A stretch of DNA of 64,000 bases from positions 4,121,001-4,185,000 of the forward strand of contig NC_089864.1 of assembly GCF_036373705.1 (NCBI RefSeq), written 5' to 3'. Position numbers and translations under genes: made by a program. This DNA comes from Amia ocellicauda (Eukaryota > Chordata > Actinopteri > Amiiformes > Amiidae). Below the pieces are notes generated by a model. It did no database searches and had not been told where the DNA came from. It worked only from the letters and a program-made list of their open reading frames with translations. Shown here piece after piece: positions 1-11,520 of the stretch (positions within the stretch are counted from its first letter, which is position 1; each line of letters opens with the position of its first letter).

Positions 1-53
1 TTATTTAATAATGATATATTTGACTTCCCAGGATCAGATTTTCCCTGGGAATC

Positions 54-1614
54 ATGCTTCAGTGGATTGTCCTGGCTGGAGTTATGACTGGAGGCAAGGA
101 AGTTTATTTTTCTTTATTTTCATTTGATTATTTCAGTATAGTGACAAAATCCTGTCTTAGATATTTTAGTTAAGATTGTTTTCTCTAAACTGAACAAGTA
201 TTTAACAAACTATGAAAAATATAGTTGTTGAATATGTATGGTTTAATTAGTAATCTACAGCTCTGGAAGAAATTAAGAGACCACTTAACATTGGTTTCTG
301 AACTTGGAGTGGTCTCATAATTTTTTCCAGAGCTGTATATGTCAATACGATTGTGTACATTTGAAGAATATGAATACTTTCAGACAAGGTTTTTTGAATC
401 ATGTTTTGTTTATTTTTTGCAGTTTTCCTTATTCTAAGACAATATTCTCTAGGTCTCCTCTTTGCAGTATGATGTCAACTTTTCTCCATTCTCCAGTCTC
501 CTCAGCTCCTGTCTCAGTGTCAGTGAGAGTCGGGGACTCTGTCACTCTGCCCTGTGATGGATCAGCCTGCAGAGGGACTCCTATAGAGCAGATCTACATT
601 AAATGGGAGACCGTGAACCAGAGAGTCGAATTTGTCCATGGGAAGTCCTACTCCAGCCCTGGGTTCGGGAACAGAGCTGAGGTTCCCCTGGAGAGGGTCA
701 GACTTCTCTCTGACCCTCCAGCACACACTGTTCACCGATGGAGGGATGTACTCTTGTAATTATAACAAAGAAAAACAACTGGGCCGCTTGGTTAATCTTA
801 TTATTATAGGTAGATGCTTGGATCATTTGAGACTGTATATGTTCATCTAGAAACCCAATGTCCTGCTATCTTTTCAGTGTTGTGGTTGCTGTAGCCTGTG
901 CCTCTCGGTCAGAGACGATGGTGCTGGGTCAATGCCAGTCCTGCTGCTCCGTAGTCCACTGTCCTAAGTGATTCACTCCACCTGAGCTTTTACCTACGTT
1001 ACTGAACATCATATATTGATCCAGTTAATTTATTAAAGGGATTTTTTAAATTGGAATCTCCACCTAATCCTAATTTTAAGTAATTCTCAAATCATTTCTA
1101 TGATTGACTTCTCTCCGCAGGCCGTAAGGAGAGTGCCTCTCTCTCCTATGGGCAGCCCCTGAGCCTCCGTCTGTACAGCAGGGCAGCTGTGACAGTGCGG
1201 TTTAACCCTGCGGGCGCTGGAGCCTCTCTCCCAGTGTGTGCTGTAGAGGGCGGCACTGTGACCCCTGACCCTGCCTATGGGTCCCCAGTTTCAGGGCAGG
1301 AGCAGGAGGTCACACTGTCTGCACTGACCTTCACTGACCAGGGCTCCTACATAGTGCTGGACTCCCAGAGCAGAAAGACCATCAGCACTGTGAACGTCAC
1401 TGTGACAGGTAGGACAGGGGCCGGGCTCTACTGGAGATCAGGGCTGTGATGAGAGACAGGACTCGGGCTGATGTTCTCCGGTTTCATCCTCTCAGCTCAC
1501 AGAGACGCCCTCACGGTGCCGTCTGGAGCCTCGCTGTCTCTCCCGCTCTACTCTCCTGGGCCGGTGGAGGTGCTGTTTGCTGCTGCAGGAGAGGGGGCCT
1601 GTGCTCTAACGTGA
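54..1614 (+). pseudogene. G1: broken IgSF receptor gene, truncated in D3
   Basis: Exons seen by comparison with G9: signal peptide 54-93 (begins MLQWIVLAGVMTG), D1 497-809, D2 1121-1408 and the first third of D3 from 1496. Intron 1 starts with GC (94-95), as in G9. D1 has lost 8 bases near 695 relative to every other copy. This shifts the frame, so the end of D1 continues in another frame through the DGGMYSC motif. The D3 exon stops matching at 1599-1603 and runs directly into sequence that lies about 1.1 kb downstream of the stop codon in the other genes. The transmembrane exon is missing and the D3 frame meets a stop at 1612-1614. D1 is also divergent: it has GKSYSS where others have RGTVHP, and Tyr replaces the second extra Cys. 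This is a pseudogene unless it makes a soluble fragment; the identity is sure, its expression unknown. Confidence 0.85.
256..337. mobile_element. Short hairpin element (Tc1-like MITE) in G1 intron 1
   Basis: The two halves are near-perfect inverted complements, beginning TACAGCTCTGG and ending CCAGAGCTGTA, and the ends are TA, the target used by Tc1/mariner elements. There is no coding capacity. Confidence 0.6.
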
Positions 1615-4475
1615 CCTTTTTCCCCACTACTGTTCAGTCTGTCCATACTCCTTTATAAGTGTACTGCTGAACTTGACTATTGACCCTGAGACTTTTTTTC
1701 TCCCCTCAACATGTAAATATTTCTGTGTAATGTGTGTCTAAGCAGCAGAATCAGAATCCAAAAAACTCTCTCATTAAGACTATTAAAATTTCAATTCAGC
1801 TATTAAATGCGCGCACGTGTATTTGTACAAGCTGAATATTTAGCAGTGAAATGGTCGGGTTCATGCGGGTTCATGCGGGTTGGGCCACTGATGTCTCTGC
1901 GGATTCTCCACACAACGTGAAGACCCAATGGAGCAGATCCTTCAACACTGTGTGCAGAGACCTGCAGTCAAAAGCTGCACAATCACTGGATCCATACATG
2001 CAGCACTGAAACAAATCACAGGATCCACCTGCTACGTGCACAGTAACACGTTTAATATCATGTTCATATTAATGTCACCTGCAGAGCACTTTAATTCAGC
2101 TGCTCAGATAACAGCGCCAGACTGATGGAGATCACAGCCTTCAGCAAGAGGCAAGTGGAGGGGCATCGTATTCATTAAGAGCCTGTGATGTCCCAGTTTA
2201 TGTTTAGGTCAGAAACACACACACACACACCAGGGTAAACTGTAGAAAACTGACTACAGTTATGAAGATCGATAATACACTGTCTTCAATTCAATAAACA
2301 TGTGAACAACAGATAATGATTAAAATATTTAAAATGAACGCAGTTTGCATTACGGCCGCATGGTGACGCAGTAAATAACCACTAACAGATGCACTTTGCT
2401 ATTGTCAATATGTCGTGTCCATAACACCTATAACAAACACAGAGTGCCTTCAAAACAACACGCGTCCACACTTTCAGTTCCAACCCTCCTGTCGTCATTC
2501 AACGTCACTTTACCTGTCAGTCCAGTCACTTTACCAGCCGCTTTATCTGCGCTGATGCTGCAACGTCCCGTCAACGACTTGCTTTCACTTTCACTGCTTT
2601 CGCGCTTTTTTAAACTCTTTCTAACGGCATTGAGGAGAATGAATGGGAAATTACGTGAATGTCTCAAAACTGAAAAGATTAATGATCCTTTTCAATTGGA
2701 AGAATTAAAATCCGTTTAACTTTTCGGTGAGTACTGACCATATTTCTTTTTAAACTAGCAGTTAAGAGGAAATGATATGAATGGTTTGTTGAGTTCATAT
2801 ATAGTTGCTTAATGATACATATAGTACAGTCATTCCTGCTATAACGCTGACATTTTTATAATGCAAAAACAAAAGAAACCTGCAAGCACTGCTGCAGTCA
2901 GACACTAATGCCCCGTTTCCAGCGGCGGAGCGTCCGGTTAATAAGGATAATAATGATCGTAGCAGCCGATGGTATTAATATTGTATGAACAGCGGCCATA
3001 CATGGTCAATGATTTGCCATCTGTATGCATACTCAACCACTTCTGTGACTGGTGTGTCTTTGCTGTCACTAAGGAAGGGGTCACTATTCCGATACAGCCA
3101 CTTTCTTGATGTAATATAAATCAACTATCCACATAACTTGTTCTAGTGTATGATTATAAACCTCTATTTTATCACTTGCTTGGAGGCAGACCAAGCAACT
3201 TTTCCCCCTAAAGGGAATCCATCGCCATAATCTGGAAGCCCTCAGGTAGAAGAATCAGGTAGGGTAACAGGACAGTATGAGAAAGTTAATACTGATGGCA
3301 GTGATTATGAATCTGTATTATACTGCACACATTAATTTGTGGGACAGTTCATGAAGCTGCCTTTACAAAGTTAGGTTTAGCTCACATTCTCAAAATTGCC
3401 AATACAGTAAACGTTGTGTGAGTTTGTTAAATCTAAACTATGTTTATTGCATATGAATTGATCATTCAATTGTGCTTTTTTGGGTGAGCAGCATCATTGC
3501 CAGGTTAATCTTGTATTGTCCACAGTACAGTATAGTGATGTTTTACAATTAAAAGAAAAAAAATATGAAGCAAAATATTTAAGTTAAATGCATACATTAA
3601 CAACAAACTACATAATCTACAGTAGTGAAACAGTCTGGTGGTGGTGTGCTAACTATTTCTCACATGAGAGACTGAGAATATCTGGTGGCCACTAAGAGGT
3701 TAGTGTTCTCGGGAATGATTGCTTACCAAATAATGATTAGTTGCATGTTTAAAGACAAATACATGGGCATGATGAATTTACACATCAATAATATGAGGAA
3801 GAAGAGAAATAAATGATAGAGGACAGGTTTAAAAGTATTAAGTTGTGTGTAGTGTTTATTGGTTTGGCCTGAATCCTGTTTTAGCATATATACTACAGAA
3901 TTGCTTCTAATTACTGATATTATGGGGGGAATGAAACGGGCAAAGTTTCTGTTGTCATTCCTTTTTATGTTTCATTCTTTGTTCCTCTAATAAATATGTT
4001 TGATCACACAAAAAAGTTGTTGATTATTCAGGTGAGAGAGAGAGACACACTAGCAGTAAAAGTTTGGGCATTTTTGGTAATTGACACGCTTTGTGCCGCA
4101 AGCTAGTGATCATAGTACAAATAAATGTAATGAAAAATCCATATCACTTTAGTGGCAGTTTCAGATACATTTACTAGTGACTGTGATGAATACAAGAAAA
4201 GGCCCACAAAATAAAAGTTTCCCACACAGACACACACAATTGCTTCCTAGGACAATTAACCACCCTGTCCCCTCCTCCAGTGAAATCCTTAGTGTGGCCC
4301 CTGATCCTGCCATTTCATAATCTCTCTCCTGGCATGTTCTTGTGTACAGAATCCATTGTTTTCTAACTGCATTATCAAATAATAGTAATACAAGTATGAA
4401 TAGTTCTAATAATAACCATATCAATAATAGTAATAATAATACTACTGAAATTGTCTTCACTGCAGGACTCTCAGC
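1615..4475. other. Spacer between G1 and G2
   Basis: First array spacer, joined directly to the truncated D3 exon of G1. It includes the G2 promoter at 2582-2726. The rest is AT-rich non-coding sequence with a (CA)n tract near 2217-2230. Confidence 0.7.
2582..2726 (+). promoter_or_regulatory. Putative ISRE-type promoter and non-coding first exon of G2
   Basis: TTTCACTTTC at 2583-2592 reads GAAAGTGAAA on the other strand, a match to the GAAANNGAAA core bound by IRF/STAT complexes. A TATA-like TTTTTTAAA follows at 2606-2614. A strong donor (TCG|GTGAGT) ends a candidate exon at 2726. The acceptor just before the G2 start (CAG ending 4465) would receive it, giving a 5' intron of about 1.7 kb. 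The transcription start is inferred near 2635-2645. An ATG inside the exon opens a short frame that stops before the donor. Confidence 0.5.
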
Positions 4476-6143
4476 ATGCTGATCTGCTGGATTGTTCTGG
4501 CTGTGACTGTCACTGCAGGTAGGAGATCAGGATTCTTGGTTTCTTTCTTTTGCATTAATAAGCACATGACCAGTGGTGCTGCTGTGTCTCAGTCTGTCTC
4601 TGCACTGTGTCTCTCAGTCTCCTCAGATCCTGTCTCAGTGTCAGTGAGAGTCGGGGACTCTGTCACTCTGCCCTGTGATGGATCAGCTTGCAGAGGGACT
4701 CCTGAAGAGCAGCTCTACATTAAGTGGGAGACAGTGGATCAGGATGTCTATGTGTTCAGGAGAGGCACAGTCCACCCCGGCCCTGGGTTTGAGAACAGAG
4801 CTGAGGTTCCCCTGGAGAGGATCAGACAGGGGGACTTCTCTCTGACCCTCCAGCACACACTGCTCTCTGATGGAGAGATATACGAGTGTTTCTGTGAGGG
4901 AGAGAGAAAACGGGATGCTTTTCTTGGAGATGTTCGGCTCACCATCACAGGTAAGAGTGTGAATGTCTTTATGATTGAATGTCTGCTCTGTGGTTTCTGT
5001 GTGACTTTAACTGCTAACATTCTGCCCAAATAATGGCAACTTCAGGTTGTTTCTGTTTTAATGACCCAAGTCTCTCAAACTCTTCCCCATTCAGTCAGTC
5101 AGAGATTCACTGGGCAGCAGTCACTTTATCCTGGTTTCTTATGTACAACATGTCCTCTCCGCAGGCTGTAAGGAGAGCGCCTCTCTCTCCTATGGGCAGC
5201 CCCTGAGCCTCCGTCTGTACAGCAGGGCAGCTGTGACAGTGCGGTTTAACCCTGCGGGCACTGGAGCCTCTCTCCCAGTGTGTGCTGTAGAGGGCGGCAC
5301 CGTGACCCCTGACCCTGCCTATGTGCCTCGAGTCTCAGGGCAGGAGCAGGAGGTCACACTGTCTGCACTGACCTTCACTGACCAGGGCACCTACACAGTG
5401 CTGGACTCCCAGAGCAGGACCATCAGCACTGTGAACGTCACTGTGACAGGTAGGACAGGGGCCGGGCTCTACTGGAGATCAGGGCTGTGATGAGAGACAG
5501 GACTCGGGCTGATGTTCTCCTGTTTCATCCTCTCAGCTCAGAGAGACGCCCTCACCCTGCCGTCTGGAGCCTCGCTGTCTCTCCCGCTCTACTCTCCTGG
5601 GCCGGTGGAGTTGCTGTTTGCTGCTGCAGGAGAGGGAGCCTGTGTCTCAGTGTGCGCTGTGGAGAGGGGCACAGCGAGCCGCCCTGGCCCCGGGTACGAG
5701 CACAGAGTGTCAGTGCAGAACGGTTCTCTGACCCTGCGCTCACTCACAGCAGCTGACCAGGGAAACTACACACTGAGGGAGTCAGGGAACAACTGCACTG
5801 TCAGCAACGTCTCTGTGTCTGTGTGTGACACTGTGAGAGGTAAGAGCCTGTTATGTGATAGTGAGTCCTAGAGTCCACAGATCACTGAAGAGCTGAAGCA
5901 CAGCCGTGGCTGCTGCTCACTGACCCCTGAGGCTTTTTATCTCCCTTGTTGAAGCTGATTGTATTTAACCCCCTTGAATTTACCTACCCTTGTCTTGCAG
6001 GGTCGGGGGTTCTCAGGAGGTCCAGGGTGGGTGCAGTGGTGGCAGTGCTGCTGCTTGTCACTGGGATTGCAGTGATCATTGGGCACGGACTGTGTTTCAG
6101 GGGAAGAGTGAGAGAGAGACGGACAGAATCTCAACAGGTCTGA
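4476..6143 (+). CDS. G2: IgSF receptor, V-type D1 + two Ig-like domains + TM (array copy 1)
   Basis: Exons: 4476-4518, 4618-4950, 5165-5449, 5537-5839, 6001-6143; all introns are phase 1 GT-AG; 368 residues. Residues 1-14 are a signal peptide. D1 (15-125) is a V-type domain with Cys34, Trp51, Tyr103 and Cys105, plus an extra Cys39/Cys107 pair. D2 (126-220) and D3 (221-321) keep the DQGxY F-strand motif but carry Leu143/Val204 and Leu238/Leu300 where the canonical disulfide Cys would be. N-x-S/T sites lie at 216, 282, 297, 306 and 311. The TM segment is about 331-354 and the tail about 14 residues, rich in Arg, without Tyr. The start was chosen because it opens a good signal peptide 10 bases after a splice acceptor (CAG ending at 4465). 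Inferred role: cell-surface recognition receptor or ligand, probably on immune cells. A B7/butyrophilin-like or NITR-like relative is possible; the family was not confirmed. Confidence 0.85.
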
Positions 6144-9100
6144 TGCCCAATAAGCACATGACTGATGCAGGCCGTTAAGGTAGTGAGCCCTGAATGACCG
6201 TGTCCTACAGAACTGTATTGCAAAGCCAGAGAAAAGGGAACAAAGCACTACAATGAGTGGCAAAATCCATAATGGCAATACTAATTCTGTGTATTATTTA
6301 CACATAAATAAGCAGTGTGTGTGGGGGGGTATTAGTAAAAATGGTAGTCCCCACACTGTACCTGTAGGACTTCGGCTGATTCCTTTTAAAACACTTGTGT
6401 GTGACATAGCTTTGGGGGTGGAGGGGTATTCACTGCCAACCAACCAGCTCCCAGGGACAACAGAATAATGGGAAAAAAAAAATCACTCAAATTGCTTCTC
6501 TTGGGAAAACAAAACGTGACCGATTATGGTGTTCATACAATGTGTGAATTGTTCCTGCACGATCCAAGATGGAGCCCAATCTATATTCTCTCCTAAAATT
6601 GAAACCCTTGTATTTAAAAACTATTTTTGCAGTCCACTCCAACTTTCACGGATATCATCCCTGAAACCATTATAATTTGGAAAAAGTGTTATTCGTGCAA
6701 ATGCTATCTTTGTCTCAAATGTTTTAGGAAAACCAATTTAAAACCAACCAGTATCATCCCTACGGAAATGGATTTCAAATTGCTTAAAATTCCAGCTTCA
6801 AAAGAAGTCCATGTGTTTGTTTGGTTTTCTGCATTGTAGCCCTGAGCCTTTTGTTAGAGTCATGTGTGTCTCTCTCTCTCTCCACCCCAGATCCCATGTT
6901 CCTGTGAAGACTCAATCTCTCTGCCTCTGCCTTTTGATTAATCAAACCTCTAAGGGATGAAAATGCTTCACCTATCTGTGCTCTAACGTGACCTTTTTCC
7001 CCACTACTGTTCAGTCTGTCCATACTCCTTTATAAGTGTACTGCTGAATTTGACTATTGACCCTGAGACTTTTTTTCTCCCCTCAACATGTAAATATTTC
7101 TGTGTAATGTGTGTCTAAGCAGCAGAATCAGAATCCAAAAAACTCTCTCATTAAGACTATTAAAATTTCAATTCAGCTATTAAATGCGCGCACGTGTATT
7201 TGTACAAGCTGAATATTTAGCAGTGAAATGGTCGGGTTCATGCGGGTTCATGCGGGTTGGGCCACTGATGTCTCTGCGGATTCTCCACACAACGTGAAGA
7301 CCCAATGGAGCAGATCCTTCAACACTGTGTGCAGAGACCTGCAGTCAAAAGCTGCACAATCACTGGATCCATACATGCAGCACTGAAACAAATCACAGGA
7401 TCCACCTGCTACGTGCACAGTAACACGTTTAATATCATGTTCATATTAATGTCACCTGCAGAGCACTTTAATTCAGCTGCTCAGATAACAGCGCCAGACT
7501 GATGGAGATCACAGCCTTCAGCAAGAGGCAAGTGGAGGGGCATCGTATTCATTAAGAGCCTGTGATGTCCCAGTTTATGTTTAGGTCAGAAACACACACA
7601 CACACACCAGGGTAAACTGTAGAAAACTCACTACAGTTATGAAGATCGATAATACACTGTCTTCAATTCAATAAACATGTGAACAACAGATAATGATTGA
7701 AATATTTAAAATGAACGCAGTTTGCATTACGGCCGCATGGTGACGCAGTAAATAACCACTAACAGATGCACTTTGCTATTGTCAATATGTCGTGTCCATA
7801 ACACCTATAACAAACACAGAGTGCCTTCAAAACAACACGCGTCCACACTTTCAGTTCCAACCCTCCTGTCGTCATTCAACGTCACTTTACCTGTCAGTCC
7901 AGTCACTTTACCAGCCGCTTTATCTGCGCTGATGCTGCAACGTCCCGTCAACGACTTGCTTTCACTTTCACTGCTGGCGCGCTTTTTTAAACTCTTTCTA
8001 ACGGCATTGAGGAGAATGAATGGGAAATTACGTGAATGTCTCAAAACTGAAAAGATTAATGATCCTTTTCAATTGGAAGAATTAAAATCCGTTTAACTTT
8101 TCGGTGAGTACTGACCATATTTCTTTTTAAACTAGCAGTTAAGAGGAAATGATATGAATGGTTTGTTGAGTTCATATATAGTTGCTTAATGATACATATA
8201 GTACAGTCATTCCTGCTATAACGCTGACATTTTTATAATGCAAAAACAAAAGAAACCTGCAAGCACTGCTGCAGTCAGACACTAATGCCCCGTTTCCAGC
8301 GGCGGAGCGTCCGGTTAATAAGGATAATAATGATCGTAGCAGCCGATGGTATTAATATTGTATGAACAGCGGCCATACATGGTCAATGATTTGCCATCTG
8401 TATGCATACTCAACCACTTCTGTGACTGGTGTGTCTTTGCTGTCACTAAGGAAGGGGTCACTATTCCGATACAGCCACTTTCTTGATGTAATATAAATCA
8501 ACTATCCACATAACTTGTTCTAGTGTATGATTATAAACCTCTATTTTATCACTTGCTTGGAGGCAGACCAAGCAACTTTTCCCCCTAAAGGGAATCCATC
8601 GCCATAATCTGGAAGCCCTCAGGTAGAAGAATCAGGTAGGGTAACAGGACAGTATGAGAAAGTTAATACTGATGGCAGTGATTATGAATCTGTATTATAC
8701 TGCACACATTAATTTGTGGGACAGTTCATGAAGCTGCCTTTACAAAGTTAGGTTTAGCTCACATTCTCAAAATTGCCAATACAGTAAACGTTGTGTGAGT
8801 TTGTTAAATCTAAACTATGTTTATTGCATATGAATTGATCATTTAATTGTGCTTTTTTGGGTGAGCAGCATCATTGCCAGGTTAATCTTGTATTGTCCAC
8901 AGTACAGTATAGTGATGTTTTACAATTAAAAGAAAAAAAATATGAAGCAAAATATTTAAGTTAAATGCATACATTAACAACAAACTACATAATCTACAGT
9001 AGTGAAACAGTCTGGTGGTGGTGTGCTAACTATTTCTCACATGAGAGACTGAGAATATCTGGTGGCCACTAAGAGGTTAGTGTTCTCGGGAATGATTGCT

Positions 9101-9852
9101 TACCAAATAATGATTAGTTGCATGTTTAAAGACAAATACATGGGCATGATGAATTTACACATCAATAATATGAGGAAGAAGAGAAATAAATGATAGAGGA
9201 CAGGTTTAAAAGTATTAAGTTGTGTGTAGTGTTTATTGGTTTGGCCTGAATCCTGTTTTAGCATATATACTACAGAATTGCTTCTAATTACTGATATTAT
9301 GGGGGGAATGAAACGGGCAAAGTTTCTGTTGTCATTCCTTTTTATGTTTCATTCTTTGTTCCTCTAATAAATATGTTTGATCACACAAAAAAGTTGTTGA
9401 TTATTCAGGTGAGAGAGAGAGACACACTAGCAGTAAAAGTTTGGGCATTTTTGGTAATTGACACGCTTTGTGCCGCAAGCTAGTGATCATAGTACAAATA
9501 AATGTAATGAAAAATCCATATCACTTTAGTGGCAGTTTCAGATACATTTACTAGTGACTGTGATGAATACAAGAAAAGGCCCACAAAATAAAAGTTTCCC
9601 ACACAGACACACACAATTGCTTCCTAGGACAATTAACCACCCTGTCCCCTCCTCCAGTGAAATCCTTAGTGTGGCCCCTGATCCTGCCATTTCATAATCT
9701 CTCTCCTGGCATGTTCTTGTGTACAGAATCCATTGTTTTCTAACTGCATTATCAAATAATAGTAATACAAGTATGAATAGTTCTAATAATAACCATATCA
9801 ATAATAGTAATAATAATACTACTGAAATTGTCTTCACTGCAGGACTCTCAGC
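6144..9852. other. Spacer between G2 and G3
   Basis: Holds the G2 3' flank with no clear AATAAA near the stop, a duplicated TTCATGCGGG motif near 7235-7256, a (CA)n tract near 7595, the G3 promoter, and an AT-rich 5' intron ending in (TAA)n just before the start. No other gene is supported. Confidence 0.7.
7959..8103 (+). promoter_or_regulatory. Putative ISRE-type promoter and first exon of G3
   Basis: Same motif order as upstream of G2: ISRE core 7960-7969, TATA-like stretch, donor after 8103. Two bases after the ISRE differ (GGCGCG for TTCGCG), just outside the core. Confidence 0.5.
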
Positions 9853-11520
9853 ATGCTGATCTGCTGGATTGTTCTGGCTGTGACTGTCACTGCAGGTAGG
9901 AGATCAGGATTCTTGGTTTCTTTCTTTTGCATTAATAAGCACATGACCAGTGGTGCTGCTGTGTCTCAGTCTGTCTCTGCACTGTGTCTCTCAGTCTCCT
10001 CAGATCCTGTCTCAGTGTCAGTGAGAGTCGGGGACTCTGTCACTCTGCCCTGTGATGGATCAGCTTGCAGAGGGACTCCTGAAGAGCAGCTCTACATTAA
10101 GTGGGAGACAGTGGATCAGGATGTCTATGTGTTCAGGAGAGGCACAGTCCACCCCGGCCCTGGGTTTGAGAACAGAGCTGAGGTTCCCCTGGAGAGGATC
10201 AGACAGGGGGACTTCTCTCTGACCCTCCAGCACACACTGCTCTCTGATGGAGAGATATACGAGTGTTTCTGTGAGGGAGAGAGAAAACGGGATGCTTTTC
10301 TTGGAGATGTTCGGCTCACCATCACAGGTAAGAGTGTGAATGTCTTTATGATTGAATGTCTGCTCTGTGGTTTCTGTGTGACTTTAACTGCTAACATTCT
10401 GCCCAAATAATGGCAACTTCAGGTTGTTTCTGTTTTAATGACCCAAGTCTCTCAAACTCTTCCCCATTCAGTCAGTCAGAGATTCACTGGGCAGCAGTCA
10501 CTTTATCCTGGTTTCTTATGTACAACATGTCCTCTCCGCAGGCTGTAAGGAGAGCGCCTCTCTCTCCTATGGGCAGCCCCTGAGCCTCCGTCTGTACAGC
10601 AGGGCAGCTGTGACAGTGCGGTTTAACCCTGCGGGCACTGGAGCCTCTCTCCCAGTGTGTGCTGTAGAGGGCGGCACCGTGACCCCTGACCCTGCCTATG
10701 TGCCTCGAGTCTCAGGGCAGGAGCAGGAGGTCACACTGTCTGCACTGACCTTCACTGACCAGGGCACCTACACAGTGCTGGACTCCCAGAGCAGGACCAT
10801 CAGCACTGTGAACGTCACTGTGACAGGTAGGACAGGGGCTGGGCTCTACTGGAGATCAGGGCTGTGATGAGAGACAGGACTCGGGCTGATGTTCTCCTGT
10901 TTCATCCTCTCAGCTCAGAGAGACGCCCTCACCCTGCCGTCTGGAGCCTCGCTGTCTCTCCCGCTCTACTCTCCTGGGCCGGTGGAGTTGCTGTTTGCTG
11001 CTGCAGGAGAGGGAGCCTGTGTCTCAGTGTGCGCTGTGGAGAGGGGCACAGCGAGCCGCCCTGGCCCCGGGTACGAGCACAGAGTGTCAGTGCAGAACGG
11101 TTCTCTGACCCTGCGCTCACTCACAGCAGCTGACCAGGGAAACTACACACTGAGGGAGTCAGGGAACAACTGCACTGTCAGCAACGTCTCTGTGTCTGTG
11201 TGTGACACTGTGAGAGGTAAGAGCCTGTTATGTGATAGTGAGTCCTAGAGTCCACAGATCACTGAAGAGCTGAAGCACAGCCGTGGCTGCTGCTCACTGA
11301 CCCCTGAGGCTTTTTATCTCCCTTGTTGAAGCTGATTGTATTTAACCCCCTTGAATTTACCTACCCTTGTCTTGCAGGGTCGGGGGTTCTCAGGAGGTCC
11401 AGGGTGGGTGCAGTGGTGGCAGTGCTGCTGCTTGTCACTGGGATTGCAGTGATCATTGGGCACGGACTGTGTTTCAGGGGAAGAGTGAGAGAGAGACGGA
11501 CAGAATCTCAACAGGTCTGA
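9853..11520 (+). CDS. G3: IgSF receptor, array copy 2
   Basis: Exons: 9853-9895, 9995-10327, 10542-10826, 10914-11216, 11378-11520; 368 residues. The predicted protein matches G2 in every exon, including the extra Cys pair in D1 and the Cys-less D2/D3. The only nearby difference I noticed is a C to T change in intron 3 (CCGGGCTC in G2, CTGGGCTC here). Intron 1 is 99 bases and has no in-frame stop, so its retention would insert 33 residues between signal peptide and D1 rather than stop the protein. All splice sites are intact, so the copy looks functional. It could be an assembly duplicate of G2, but the flanking units differ by several bases, which argues for a real copy. Confidence 0.83.

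Noticed and set aside
2396-2719. 107-codon forward frame and 79-codon reverse frame in the array promoter region
   Set aside because: They overlap each other and the candidate promoter/5' exon, show no domain and appear only because the unit is copied. Best read as chance frames.
4161-4460. Reverse-strand 99-codon frame with a Leu-rich start (and its array copies)
   Set aside because: The Leu run comes from the (TAA)n tract in the 5' intron; no other support.
4748-5029. Reverse frames opposite D1 in each copy
   Set aside because: Shadows of the coding exon on the other strand.
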